Source: Cytidiella melzeri (Eukaryota; Basidiomycota; Agaricomycetes; Polyporales; Irpicaceae). Taken from it: a stretch of DNA of 64,000 bases. The stretch's first letter is position 1; every line of letters begins with the position of its first letter. The stretch spans positions 1-64,000 of the forward strand of contig JABYQR010000139.1 in assembly GCA_022592445.1 (NCBI GenBank), in the 5' to 3' direction. This document shows, in pieces, positions 35,321-46,535 of the stretch. Both the position numbers and the translations under genes were made by a program. Below the pieces are notes generated by a model. The model was not told where the DNA came from. It was given only the letters and a program-made list of their open reading frames with translations, and did not search any database.

Positions 35321-36078
35321 TGTCATGGATGGCCTGACTAGCCCTTAATTTTCGCAATTTACCTCTTGTTTTTATCTGTAAAACTCCGGGCTGCAGCTCA
35401 GTTGCAACCTTCTCTGCATAAACTCCCTTTTCACGTCTATTAAGCGCCCGTATCACGTGGCTTAGACGCTCCACACGGTCACATTACTTGCTACTACGTC
35501 ACACTGGCATGTGACTTAGCTTAAGTAAGACCACATGGCTACAACCACATGGCTCAGCCCATAGCTAGGGTTTGACGTCATAGATACCATCCACATGGGC
35601 TCCTTATTGTTCTTTCCCTATTGTTCTCTTTATGGAAGGATGTTCTCACAGGTGTGGGAATGGAATACAATAGTTGGTCTCCTTTTAGATAGATTCTCTC
35701 TTGAGTAGAGTTCTTGGCAAGGTCTAGACAATAGCTATTGTTCTCCTTTAGGTAGCTCTTTTGTTCTTCGTTCACACGGCTTCTTGCAAAGTCTGCCCTT
35801 AACATGGTCTGTGCGCAGGTCCCTGAAGTCTATATAAGATGCTGCATGTACGCTCCTAGCCCCCATCTCGACCTCTTGGTCTTTACTGGGCTAGGTAAGC
35901 AATCCCCTCTTGTACTACATAGCTGGTAGTAACAATACTAACTTGGTCTTTACTGGGCTAGCAACTTGAATAAAGTCTGATAGCTGGTGAAAGCATTGTG
36001 CTCTACGCCTGCCACCACCTCCTCGTCGTTTTCCACTTCGTGTCCCTTTTAGTTGTGTTGAGCTTCGTCTCCGTGACA
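35321..36078 (+). repeat. 3' LTR (758 bp) preceded by polypurine tract
   Basis: The tract AGGAGGGGGG (about 35,308-35,317) and TAA precede TGTCATGG. It matches the 5' LTR closely with scattered substitutions, and ends CTCCGTGACA directly before the TACCC duplication. Confidence 0.93.
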
Positions 36079-38586
36079 TACCCTCTGTCGAGAATATACG
36101 CACAGCATGCGAGGCCGTCTTTGGAATACAGGCATGTCGGTTTCAATGCCTCTTTGCTCAGGCCGTGCTGGGTGGGAAGGACGTGCTGTTCAAGATAAGT
36201 ACTGGTGGAGGCAAAACATTAGAATTTTGGCTCCTGTTACTGTTCTGCCCGCATGGTATTCAAATTAGGTTACAGCTCTGAACGTGCTAGGTGAACAGAA
36301 TGTTGCTCAGCTTGCAAAGGCAGGTATCAAGGCTGTCACAATCAATGCCGAGACAGCAACTGCTGCAAACCTTCAGGTGAGTGATAATATTCTGATGATC
36401 TCAGACTCGAAAGCTGATTTGCAATTAGGCTATTCAGGATGGAGTGTATAGGGCAGTGATTATCAGCCCTGAGCAGCTGATGAAGCACGGAGGTGGTTTT
36501 GAGAAGTTGCTGAGGAGGCCAGAGTTTGTCGCCCGAGTGATCAGTGTTGTCTTCGACGAAGCTCATTGCATCAGCACCTGGGGCTCATTCCGACCGGAAT
36601 ACAAGTCTCTAGAGCAGCTTTGACACGTAATTCTGAAAGACACGCCAGTATCTGCTGCATCCGCTACTCTCCCGCATGCTGTCAAAGAGGATGTCACATC
36701 CACTCTGCATCTTCGGAGTAGTAAACTTGTGCGCATCTCTCGGACAACAGACCGTCCGAACGTGCACTTGACAGTACGGAAAATTCAGTATCTGCTCAAC
36801 AGCTTTCTCGACCTCGCCTTTGTTCTGCCTAAGGAACCGGGCGGCCTGCCACCAAAATTCATCATATTCTTTGACAGTGTTGCTGAGGCAGTCGGGGTGG
36901 GAAAATTATTGCGCAGCCGTCTTCCACCCGAAGCTGCTGATAGGATATTTTGGTTCCACTCTGAAATGTCGGAGACATTCAAGAGAGCGGCGGTTGAGAT
37001 GCTGAAAGTTGGAAAGCTGTGGGGTATATGCGCAACAGACTCATTCGGATTAGTAGGCAAACCTCATACATTGTCTTTGCTATCAGCTTCTAATTTATTA
37101 TTATGCAGGGTGTCAATATACCAGACTTCGTGCTCATAGTACAATGGAGAGCTAAATGTAGCATGTGCACCCTGTGGCAAAGATTTGGCCGGGGCGGCCG
37201 CGGACAGAGCACAGAAGCAGTTGCGGTGTTACTAGTGGAGGCCAAGCACTTCAATGAAGAGAGAGAGAAAATGGAGGCAAGGAAGGAGGCAAAGCGAGTG
37301 AGAACCTTGAATCGCAAGCTGCGGCGTGTTCAGTTCAGCAAGACACGCACCGCTACTTTGACCCTCGTACACACTCCCTCACATCTTGCGCCTTCTACTA
37401 CTAGCGGTGCCCGAGCCTCAGCTATTGGTCCCCTTGCTGACAACAATGAGATGGAGAAGTACAATGCACTCAACGGACACGACAACACTGCATCCAATGA
37501 TGAGCATCATGGGGATGCAGTCGATGGCGCTCCTGCAAGCACTATGAACGATCAGCCTGAAAGCGACTGCACCCGTCGTGCACGGTACCAGCAAGCAAAG
37601 CCCCAGGCAGGTAGGAAGAGAGCCGAAATGGACCTTGAAGAGGCAATGGATGACTTGATCAACGCGGACAGGCGAAAAGGACTTGAGTGCAGACGGAAAC
37701 CTATCACGTTATATTTCAGTAGCGGCCCAGCTGGTATGTTATTACTCACATTATAGCCTTGTTACGACTGACTACCTTCCAGAGTCCGACCACTTACTCT
37801 GTGATACGACGAACACAGATGGGTGCGCGCGTTGTGCTATAAAGACTCCGCGCGTGTGTTGTGATTTGCACGGTGGTGCTAAGGCGCTTATTGACGCTCT
37901 TCACCCTCCTATCATTATCAACCGACCTCCCTCTGACTCTAAACGCTCTTGTCTCAAGGATTACACCGCCGGACCTGCCGATATGGAGCTCAACCACAGC
38001 CTCCACCATTGGAGAGTCTCAAAGATGGTCGACCTCTTTGGACAAGGCGGACTGTCCACTTTTGGCCCCGGAGTCGTAATGCCGAACGACACGCTTGCCC
38101 GTATTGTTGACTGCGCTCACCAAGGCAAGATCACTGACGAGCAGGATCTCAAGCGCGAGACGAAATGGTGTGAGGCAGAGCGGTACGGCAGTGAGGTAAT
38201 ACGGATGATCAGGCAAGTGTACCCACCTACACCACCGCAAGCCTTCACGACTGCTGCGCTGGACCCTCGACCCACTACCTCAAACTCTACGGGGGAGAAC
38301 CTCCCTACGTCAAAGAAGGCCAGGACATGCGGTGCATGTAAACAGGCGGGGCATACGCGTACGTGATAGGTGTTGTACTTGACAATCCCACTGACTGTCT
38401 CAATATAGAGCGGAGCAAACAGTGTCCCCTTTACGCGCAAACCACACAAGCCAAGGCACAGGCAAAGAAGAATGTGCCGCCTCGCGCACCACATCTCAAC
38501 AGCTCTGATTGTGTCTCAGACTCTGTCGTTGCCCCCACCTCCAACGCCGCCCCCACCTCCAACGTTGCCCCCACCTCCAATGCTGC

Positions 38587-41258
38587 CTACACTGCCTCCA
38601 CCTCCCATGCCTTGTCTAGCACCAGCAGCACGTATATGTTATCGGCAGAATCTGGGTCTGGCGCCGCTGCTACCGAGAATAGTTGTTGACCTTTGTCCTT
38701 CATGTCAGGAATTGGATGCACGCTCTTTTGTCCTGCGACAATCTCGTGAGCTTTCTCAGCTTGAAGGTACCGCAGTAACCCCTCAAACGTCAGAGTCATA
38801 TCAGGCTCTGTGTGCCTAGTTGTGAGATGGCCGAGTGCCAGGTTGCGCTCAAAAGTTAGATGGAGGTCGCGGAAGACTTGGATGAGCACGCTCTCGTCGA
38901 TTATTCGCTTCTCCGTGTAGTTCACCCTCGTGCCGCCGTATTTTGTCTTTAATTCTGATGAGAAGTATATTGCCTACTAATCGTTGTGAGAACTCACCTT
39001 CGTGTACAGGTTATTCAATTCCAAACACCAATCAGGCGCTCTGAAACACCCCGGTTTACCTCAAAGATTTATGAGTATGCTGTACCAAATAGCCTTCCTA
39101 CAGATCGGGATGAATATGTCAGCGACTTTGTCATCTAGTGGTCCACGGCTACTGCGCTCACTTTAAACCAGGCGGATAGACAAAGTGTACGTTTGCGAGG
39201 TACTACACCATATGCTTCACATACTTATGTTTTCCAGTGGCTTTGAAGATCCAGATCCAGGGTAGAAAACAAGACTCCACACGGCCAACATCTCCGTGGT
39301 TCATCGCGAAGATAATCTCTTCATAGAGGAGGAAGTACTCGTGAAGAAGGAGATTATTTTCGTACTGCCTGTCGCGCACAGCTGCTGCCTGACTGCGAAG
39401 ATTGTGAAGCTTTCTGTTGCGATCAATGCAGTTCATTGCCAGGGTAATTCGCGACAGCCTTCAGATAGTTGAGGGAAGGTTTCGACACCGCGAACAGCTG
39501 CAAAGAGGTATGTGTTGGATCCCGTCGCTGTACCTCAACCCTCCAACAATCCAGCCAACGACAGATTCCCGTGTGCTGGATAATCTGATGCATGCGCCGG
39601 AATCCCGGCTTAGACGCAACTGTCCCAGTCTCTCGTGGGCGAAGAACACTGACATCCTTCATCAGGCAAGTATTATCCATTTGTGCTGTCCTCGGCTGAA
39701 TGAATATTTTCCACAGAGCATCGACACATGCCATCTTCAGGTGGAACAAGCCCAGGACGAATACGACAAACTGTAGACAAAGCCACGGAGTATTCTCGAT
39801 TGATCGCCTTTCAAGAGACCCTTTGATTTTCTCACCAGTTCCTAGGTCACCGTAAAAGAGTACAATGTGCTCGGATATGTCTATGTCTGCTTGATTTCCG
39901 CCAGAATTGTCACGCGCTACACGAGGATCACGAACACCGACCTGACTCAGAATGTGAGTCAAGGCACTAATATTTCCCGCCACTTGTGAGTTGTTATCCA
40001 TGGTCGCTCGTAGCAGGAGAATTGGTGTCTTTACTAAGGGAGTTTTCTCAATAGGCTCTGGTTTGCCTATCTCAGTTGTATATTGTCAAAAATCCTCAGG
40101 GCCGTAGTGGCAGAGGTCGTGGAGGAGTTTCCATGCATTGAATCGGTCGCGGACCGTCATCATGTTTTCATCGACAAGTAGCGTATTGGGATGAATGCGC
40201 ATCAAGTCAATCCAGGTAGGCTTCAGTGGGATGAGATGCCGTGGGGCGTGAATATTCAATCGCAATCGCTCCCACAGGTACCGCGAGCAGCGAAGATCTT
40301 CTACGGCAACACCATGAAGAAGAGGAAACACCATCGACGCAGTGAAGTGCTTCAATGTGTCACCTGTCCTCTCAATTTTCGGGACTGATGGTTTAAATTT
40401 GATGTCCAGGTTATCGTATGCATACGCTGCGACAAGAGTTGCCGCCAGCTTTCGTGCATCGGCAAGAATGTGGTTTCCGAGGGAATCCAGCGATTGGTGT
40501 ATGGTGGATTGCACGATCGAGACTCCCATATGGGCCAGGGAGTCGACAAGCTTTTGGGGTGCGTGTATGGCATGCAAAAATATGCCGCACATACTTTGTA
40601 GCCAATTGGACTTCTGATTATGTCCTTGCATTATTATACTGCTGATTATGACCTTTTTCTTTCGCAGGTAATCAGACCGCATAGAGGTAATGAGCTGCAT
40701 TGAATCAACATGTACACTAAGAATGGCTCCTTGTTGTCACTTCTGCAAGTTCCTTGTGCCTCGCTTCCGCTTTTTACTACGACTTGCATGGGTAGCCTGC
40801 GCATCGCCGAGATCATTCACTGTCGGCTCAAACTCATCGTCTGTCTCCTCATCCTGCTTAGTCTCTCCTGTGCTTCCCCTCAACATCACATCTAGCATTA
40901 ACCACAGATGCGGAGCCGTTTCCCGCATCACTTGCGCCATATCTACAAGGTCAAACTCTTGCAGCTGATATGGCTCTGGGTGTCCCGCGATGAAATGCCA
41001 GCCTGCGTCGTCAGATGCGAGAATGCTGATCTCCTCATCAATTGTCTCCGCGGCTTTGCGCCCTATCCAATGGCTCACATTGCGAGAGGTTTGCGAGTTT
41101 TCCGCGAGAGCTACTAAGAGATCTTTCCATGATGCAAGAAGATCTCGTACCAGGGGGTGGTATGAGGCCTCTAAAGATAAGGCACTTTGTACAAATTTTG
41201 AGATACTGATATTGTGAGTGGAACGTAGATGTAGGATTTCATCACAGAGTGAATACAT
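38587..41258 (-). pseudogene. DUF6589-like gene, disrupted
   Basis: Starts MYSLCDEILHLRSTHNISIS at 41,258 and runs left. Conserved stretches in order: KSNWLQSMCGIFLHAIHAPQ, AYAYDNLDIKFKPSVPKIE, LRCSRYLWERLRLN, then HIVLFYGDLGTGEKIKGSLE, FVLGLFHLKMACVDALWKIF and KPGFRRMHQIIQHTGICRWL. After these come NRKLHNLRSQAAAVRDRQYE and, after an intron near 38,998, KRIIDESVLIQVFRDLHLTF. I recall this order from the basidiomycete family DUF6589; no biochemical role is known to me. Lesions are in-frame TGAs at 40,737 and 40,086 (each CGA by one change) and a frame change near 39,435. Its 3' end overlaps the helicase 3' end. Confidence 0.75.
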
Positions 41259-41344
41259 GGTGGTTGCGTGGTATGCAATGCATTATCGAGGCCGCACCTG
41301 CTCCTGTAATCCGTGAGATCAGTATCTCGATATATGCAAATAAT

Positions 41345-41576
41345 TGTCTGCGAATATTTTCAGCGCTATCATTTTTCTCTGGCGCCAAGAGTTTAATCAT
41401 AATTCTGACTGCGCCGGCCGAGGCGGCTATCTTTGTTTACAGTTGTTAAAAGCCAGTCGTCGGAGGGAGGAAAGCAGAATTAAGGTTGGGAGAATAAGCA
41501 CGTGTGAATTTGATCGATTGCTAAATACAGTAAGCTACACAACACAGCCAAATACTCCTCGAGACCCAGCATATCT
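41345..41576 (-). repeat. Right inverted repeat / DUF6589-like promoter region
   Basis: Inverse of 24,417-24,645 (see there). Its inner border lies about 85 bp upstream of the DUF6589-like ATG, mirroring the arrangement at the helicase. Confidence 0.75.
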
Positions 41577-42129
41577 CGGATTGTCAGCCTGAACAAGGAG
41601 TTGCCTTATATGGAGGTCACGTGCAAGCACGGGAACTTGGCTCGGAGACGTGCGAGATTACAATCCTGCCACGTGAGGGGCCGTTCACCACGACAGTTCG
41701 AGACATCGAAGACCAACATCGCCACTCTCGCCAGTGAATGCATTTGCTGCGTTGAGCGATATCTCTTGAACTCTCGTTGAGTGATATTTAGTTCGCCACA
41801 ACAGTTCGAGACATTTACAGTGAGTGATATTCATGCGCAGAGAGTGAGCTGGAGGTGTGGCAGGACCAAAGGTTCGACTCGCACGGAGTGAGACACTGAG
41901 CGACTCACGATAACTACTCCAGCAGACTGATGGCGTACGAGCGACTCACGATAACTACTCCGCGAGGTGGCCATGAGAGGCGGTTCGACATGGCAGTTTG
42001 ACACATCTACCACTCAGACCGATCACAGCCTGTACTTCGAACAACACCGCGCGAACAACACCGCGGAGCATCACTTGCATATTGCAAGTTTGTGAATTGA
42101 TCAGTACAGTGTAAGTTCTATGTACTATA
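41577..42129. other. Non-coding spacer with short direct repeats
   Basis: No gene. A segment GAGCGACTCACGATAACTAC occurs twice, 42 bp apart (near 41,899 and 41,941). 'acagttcgagacat' and 'gagtgatat' occur two to three times between 41,690 and 41,840. This could be the terminal region of the MULE gene to its right, but I could not find the matching other end. Confidence 0.4.
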
Positions 42130-45116
42130 TCAATGAACACCATACGACTCCTTTCGCTTCTCAGCTCGCAGCTCTCGCGGCGGCCCAATGATACCGTACT
42201 TTGCCTTGATAGATCGCAGAGACAGAGCCGGAGGGGTCATAGGGCATGATAAAGTCGCCCGGGATGGACTAGGATCTACTTCCAAGATCATCCGGTCGAG
42301 CTGGCAGGTGAGCCTGTTCAAAACGGATTGTACTTTCTGTGCTTGTGAGATATCTGCACTGAGATGTTGTGCAAGGTGAGCATCGCATAGCCATTCTGCC
42401 ATCTGGTCGAGGCGAGGCACCACCTTCTCGAGGTCATGAAGGGTGCGCGAAATTTTTTGTTCATTCAGCGCTTGCTTATTGGTTCGCTGCAGCTTGTTAA
42501 AGTCCAGGTCGGGTCGAGGGCCTCGTGCTGATAGGGTATTGTCATTGGCGTTGTCGGCGTCGTCATTGTCCGGACCTGGTGTCACAAACCCAGAGTGCTC
42601 ACTGTCAGCAAGATCAGATGCGCCATCCGAGGTGAGTTCATCGGCAATCCTTCTTCCGATGGCATTCAAGTCATGCCCTTCCAGTTGCTCAGACCCCAGT
42701 TGAGGATTTTCGGAATCAGCACCTTCACGGAGGAAATCATTGATCGCAATCGAAGCTTGCGTGACGGGATCCAACGCGGATATTGGGGGAGCTGCCACTT
42801 CTATTGGAAGGGCTTGAGCACGGCTGCGAGACTGCAGAAGGTATGCCTCTTCCTCAGAGTTTGGCACCCATGACCGCAAGTAAGGAAGCTGAAGGCCTTG
42901 TCTCCGAAGCAGTTCCGTCTGCACTGCAGCAGCGCAAATATGCTTGCAGACACGACCTCGCCCGACGAAGTCAGGACAAGTACAGGTCACCATACCTGCA
43001 GGGCGGAAGGTAATTGTATACTTCGCAGGTGACAGGTCAAACTCCGTTGCAAGCGCCGAGAAACATTCGAAGGTGTAAGCTCCCTCATTGTCCAAGACCG
43101 GCACACTTATCTGACGGTTTCTGACCAGTGTAGCGGCTGCAAGATCTCTCTCGTCATCGGCGGCCCAGTATGCAGCTGGCACAGAAGGAAGTGAAGAGCG
43201 ACCGCGTGAGTTGATTATCATAGTGCTGCCTGGAAGTTTTCTCAGCAATGCGTCTCGTCGTGCTGATTCTGAGTCCTCGAGGCGCCGCTGCTGGAAAATA
43301 GAAGGAAGGGCATGGAGCATGAGAACGTGGACCAGAACGTTGATCCGAAGCTGTCGCCCGTTGTTCTGCCACTGACGTAAGTGTTTTCGCTTTAGTACTC
43401 CATTGAACGACTCAAGGTGATTCGCTGTAGGTACAATCTCGTTAATGGGTCGCCTGAGAAGTATTGCCGCGCGAAGCCGTCCAGCCTTTGACCAGCTCAC
43501 CCACAGTGCTTCGTGTAGCCAATAGGAGTCAAGGTAGTCAATATGCTCTACCGCGCCTGCCGAGGCACCTTCATCGCATTCTCCCGCGCCCCGCAACGCA
43601 AGTATCACCCTTTTCTCGTCACTCACAATAGATTTTGCGCTTGTAAAATCTTCTGTCTTGAGAAGTAGGTCTTCGACTCGACGAAGACGAGACTTGAGAT
43701 CACAATGGTTGGATGAGGTTCCTTTCAGCGATTTGTTTCGGTGGTTCTTCCATGACTGCCGCAAATGGAATTTGCATATCAAGAGGACTATGTGGGGAAA
43801 GACACGAAGAAGGGCTCCGCGCTCTGTAAGGTCTGTGTCGGTGATTGCCACCCAAACGTCGAAGTCCTCTCTGTCCCGACTTCCCAATGACAGCCGCCAC
43901 TGCTCTAACACCTTTTCTAGGATGCTTGTGTCATATCCAGCAGCGGTTTTCTGATTTCTGCTTGGTGCAGAAAATAGGAAAAAGGCGATGGGAACTCCTC
44001 GATTTGCCTCGTCCACCCCCATCACAATGAAAAGAAGCATCTTCTTATCGCTGATTCCAAATGTGCCATCGAGAAGTACCTGTGAGTGATGTCCGTACTT
44101 CCATGCAGCGTCATTCATTTCTGGTGTTGAGATGCAGACTTCAAGACGCTCTTCCTCGGTGGTTCTCGGTGAATAATGGTGGATAGCATTGCGAAGGGTT
44201 TTATTGAACTGCGGTGAGTCTACATCAAGCCATTCATGGAGATTAACGTAATCTTGCTCTGAGATCTTGATTTCCCGAAGACGATGGAATTGTCGATAGA
44301 GGGACCGGTTGTCTTTATGGGAAAGAAGCCACCGAAATCATGAGTTTGCTAAATCGTCCGGCATGTCTCTGTACTTCTGCTCCGCAAACATCTGCTGATT
44401 GGTCTTCTTGACATCAGCAAGAGTGACACCGCTTTTGAGGAGTTGAAGTGCATGTTTATAGACAGATGGATGTACCGGAAACGCGGGTGGACGTGCGAAT
44501 GCACCGCTAAAGCACTCTTCGTTGTGCTCCAAGTGCCCACGAATCACGAGAACTCGGTGAGTGATTACTTGATACACAATCTCGCAGTGCGCCAAACATC
44601 CCGTGAAGTCGACAGGGTTACTGCGCTTGCTCGAGCCGCGAGCCGCGTGACTGTAGCTACACGAGCTACGATTGCAGTTGAGTACTGATGTGTAAATGTT
44701 TTGATGTTCTGTACTCACCACTGATATAACAGTCTTTGAGTTGCCTTCTCTCCGACACCTTCACTACTGGACCATCTACAGCTCCACTTATTCCCCAGCT
44801 CGTCCAGGGCACCAGTGTCAAGGTGATTTGTGGCACGGATTGCACGAGCGGTAAGTTGGCTGTGTTCGTCTGCACTGTCAAATTTCTCACAAAACAGTTG
44901 ATTGTGTGCATATATGAGCAGGACTGCTTCGCGCTGGCTGTCATCAAGGAAGAGTTGATCGGTATAAATTTTTGCCAACTCGGGTGGTAACTTGTAAGGC
45001 TCGGCTCGGCTTGCAACAGCTTCATTAACATGTATAAAGCCTCTGAAGGTGGGCGGGGTTTTGGGGCAGCAAGCAGTCTTTGCTTTCGGTTTCTTTCTGG
45101 GGGGAGGGATAGCCAT
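42130..45116 (-). pseudogene. MULE transposase with SWIM zinc finger, one in-frame stop
   Basis: Two exons, 45,116-44,719 and 44,665-42,130, joined over a 53-bp GT...AG intron, give about 977 codons. The N-terminal part has a Cys/His-rich segment (SCSYSHAARGSSKR...CLAHCEIVY) of the WRKY-GCM1/FAR1 type. The MULE core has Asp in LLDGTFGISDKKMLLF, Asp in AITDTDLTERGALLR, CKFHLRQSW, and Glu in NHLESFNGVLKRKHLRQW. The SWIM finger is CTCPDFVGRGRVCKHICAA. The C-terminus is acidic, then helical. A single TGA at 44,338-44,340 (CGA by one change) interrupts an otherwise open frame, so loss of function may be recent. Terminal repeats were not found. Confidence 0.85.
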
Positions 45117-46289
45117 AGAGGATGTTGGGTACCTGTTCGCGTCGGCCTGTCTGCCCCCGCGATTATGTTAGTGCACCCTGATAGACTACTATTGCAGTAT
45201 TACATTTTTGTTATCTCTACTTACTGATTTGTCAAAGCGAGATTGTATCGCTGATTATTGGACATTAGATCTATGGACAATGTAGATTAGATATGTAGAT
45301 AGATAAGATCAGATAGTACATAGCATGTGATTCCACCATCCTTATGGTCACACACGATGCAATACTTGCACCATATGGCATCGTGTTCCAGTAGTTTCCA
45401 TGACTGAATAGCAGAAGTACCATGAGGCTTCTGCATGATTCATATTTCATATACCAAATGTATTGAGCTTACTAAAGGCTCAGTCAGCACCATTCAGTTA
45501 TGTAGGATGCTCAGTCATCGCTTACATTCTCTATTCAGTAGTATTAGCAAGCAGGACTGTGCATTACCAATCATTACTCATAGGATTACCAATCCTTACC
45601 AATCCTTACTCATATGACATTACTGTAGCATTAGTAATCTAGTTACAGACATGTATATATACCGCTCCTAGAGAGCAGAGAAATAATAAGACACTTACTC
45701 CCAGAGTTAGTTGACTTTCCTAGTCATCCTCTACACTCGTAACTTTCAAACACATACTGGGAATAAAAAAATTGTATAGGTTGAGCTCTCGAATGATGCA
45801 TGATCAATACAATTTTCAGGCCTTGTCGCGAACCAACATCACTCGAACCGCCTTTCAGGTCGTACGATCGCTATCTTGCACGCCTCTGCGCCGACTTGCC
45901 GACCATGCACGTGACCTCCCAATAAGGCAAGCGACAACGCGCTTAGACGGGGCTAAGTCATCAGGCCTAGGACATACCACATTCACCCGTCCTGAAAAAA
46001 CCGTCAGAAAGTAGCAGTTGCAGTGGGCACTCGCAGCCGCAGGCCAACATGGGGCCGGGGGTCTATGTCTCCCTTTCTGTTTCTGCCAAGTATAGGTTGT
46101 GACACTTGGGCGGTGCCTGAACATCACTGCCTCGCTGTCCGGTCCACACCACTCATCCGAGGACTGTATAAAACAACCCACAATCGGGACGGGCGCTGGC
46201 AGCCGTTTCATGGTTTCGGAATATGGTCTCACATGTAACTACGTTACGCACGGACCTTTATAAACTTAGATAATAATAAAATAAAAAAA
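45117..46289. other. Intergenic, with an LTR-like patch at 45,250-45,770
   Basis: AT-rich up to 45,775. A TATA-like GTATATATACCG (near 45,651) and AATAATAAGACAC (45,690) resemble the patch at 3,290-3,430, suggesting a shared LTR family. 'accaatccttac' is repeated near 45,590. From 45,780 the GC content rises and the short open frames lack family features. No supported gene. Confidence 0.4.
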
Positions 46290-46535
46290 GACTGGGTAGG
46301 AGTCTGGGTACCGCTCAACATCTCCATTACCGACTCGGACAGCCGAGCCGCACTTCAAATCGCTCGCAGCCTCCGGTCTCAGCTCTTCTTCTGCGAGGTC
46401 GATTGGGGTGGCAGAGTGCTGCAAGATGGCGAGGGTGTCTACATGTTTGTGGACGACCAGGAAGGTACATCGAATGCTCGTATTGAGCGTGAGGCATTGA
46501 GGAGCTGCCCTCGAGTGTTACTCTACGCTGTGTAA
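46290..46535 (+). pseudogene. Gene fragment resembling the DEP-type region of a fungal Rho GEF
   Basis: The plus frame WVPLNISITDSDSRAA...LFFCEVDWGGRVLQDGEGVYMFVDDQEGTSNA ends at a TAA near 46,535. The 'FFCEVDWGGRVLQDG..DVYMF' wording is what I remember from large Rho/ROM2-type exchange factors or RGS proteins. A CNH-like fragment 1.6 kb downstream on the same strand fits the Rho GEF reading. DH and PH domains are missing, so it is a remnant. Confidence 0.4.

Larger units (their letters stand above)
24741..36078 (+). mobile_element. Full-length Ty3/gypsy chromovirus with nested insertions
   Basis: Two LTRs (24,741-25,497 and 35,321-36,078), each TGTCATGG...CGTGACA, bound an internal region with gag and pol. 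The 5-bp target duplication TACCC (24,736-24,740 and 36,079-36,083) is perfect, so the element is still in its original site, inside the helicase gene. Gag and pol are separated by a 3.7-kb non-coding insertion that itself contains a solo LTR of this same family and a 690-bp MITE-like element. Coding lesions show it is not autonomous now. Confidence 0.95.
24675..38689 (+). pseudogene. RecQ-like DEAH-box helicase, split by a Ty3 retrotransposon
   Basis: The ATG at 24,675 (MEQRSDVTCNVS...) runs 22 codons to the insertion at 24,741 and resumes in the same frame at 36,079 or 36,084, depending on which copy of the duplicated TACCC is counted. Visible motifs are Walker A (FKISTGGGKTLEFW), the DEAH box (VVFDEAHCISTWGSFRPEY), motif III (SAASATLP), a second RecA fold with WFHSEMSE, and ATDSFG + GVNIPDFVLIVQW (motif V) followed by QRFGRGGRG (motif VI). 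Downstream lie a Lys-rich linker, a Cys cluster (CDTTNTDGCARC...CCDLH) and a zinc knuckle (CGACKQAGHT...CP). Introns are seen at 36,376-36,428, 37,051-37,108, 37,735-37,782 and about 38,361-38,409. Lesions are the retrotransposon, a frame change near 36,268 and an in-frame TGA at 36,622-36,624 (CGA by one change). Confidence 0.85.
24417..41576. mobile_element. Candidate two-gene element: RecQ-like helicase and DUF6589-like gene between inverted repeats
   Basis: About 230 bp at 24,417-24,645 recur inverted at 41,345-41,576, with the longest strict block around CACGTGCTTATTCTCCCAAC and CTGTAAACAAAGATAGCCGC. Immediately inside each copy a gene starts and reads inwards: the helicase from 24,675 (plus) and the DUF6589-like gene from 41,258 (minus). 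They meet tail to tail near 38.6-38.7 kb. Without the Ty3 element the unit is about 5.8 kb. This is how a transposon with promoter-bearing terminal repeats would look. I found no clear target duplication at the outer borders, so mobility is inferred. Confidence 0.55.

Noticed and set aside
36256..36268. 13-nt GT...AG segment in the helicase as an intron
   Set aside because: Far too short for splicing; a small deletion causing a frame change explains the break better.
40682..40737. Intron across the TGA in the DUF6589-like gene
   Set aside because: A GT...AG pair exists but joins out of phase; an in-frame TGA from CGA is simpler.
24405..41590. Target duplication at the outer borders of the candidate two-gene element
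   Set aside because: Flanking bases (…gagtaga and cggattg…) share no convincing repeat of 2-10 bp at any nearby offset.
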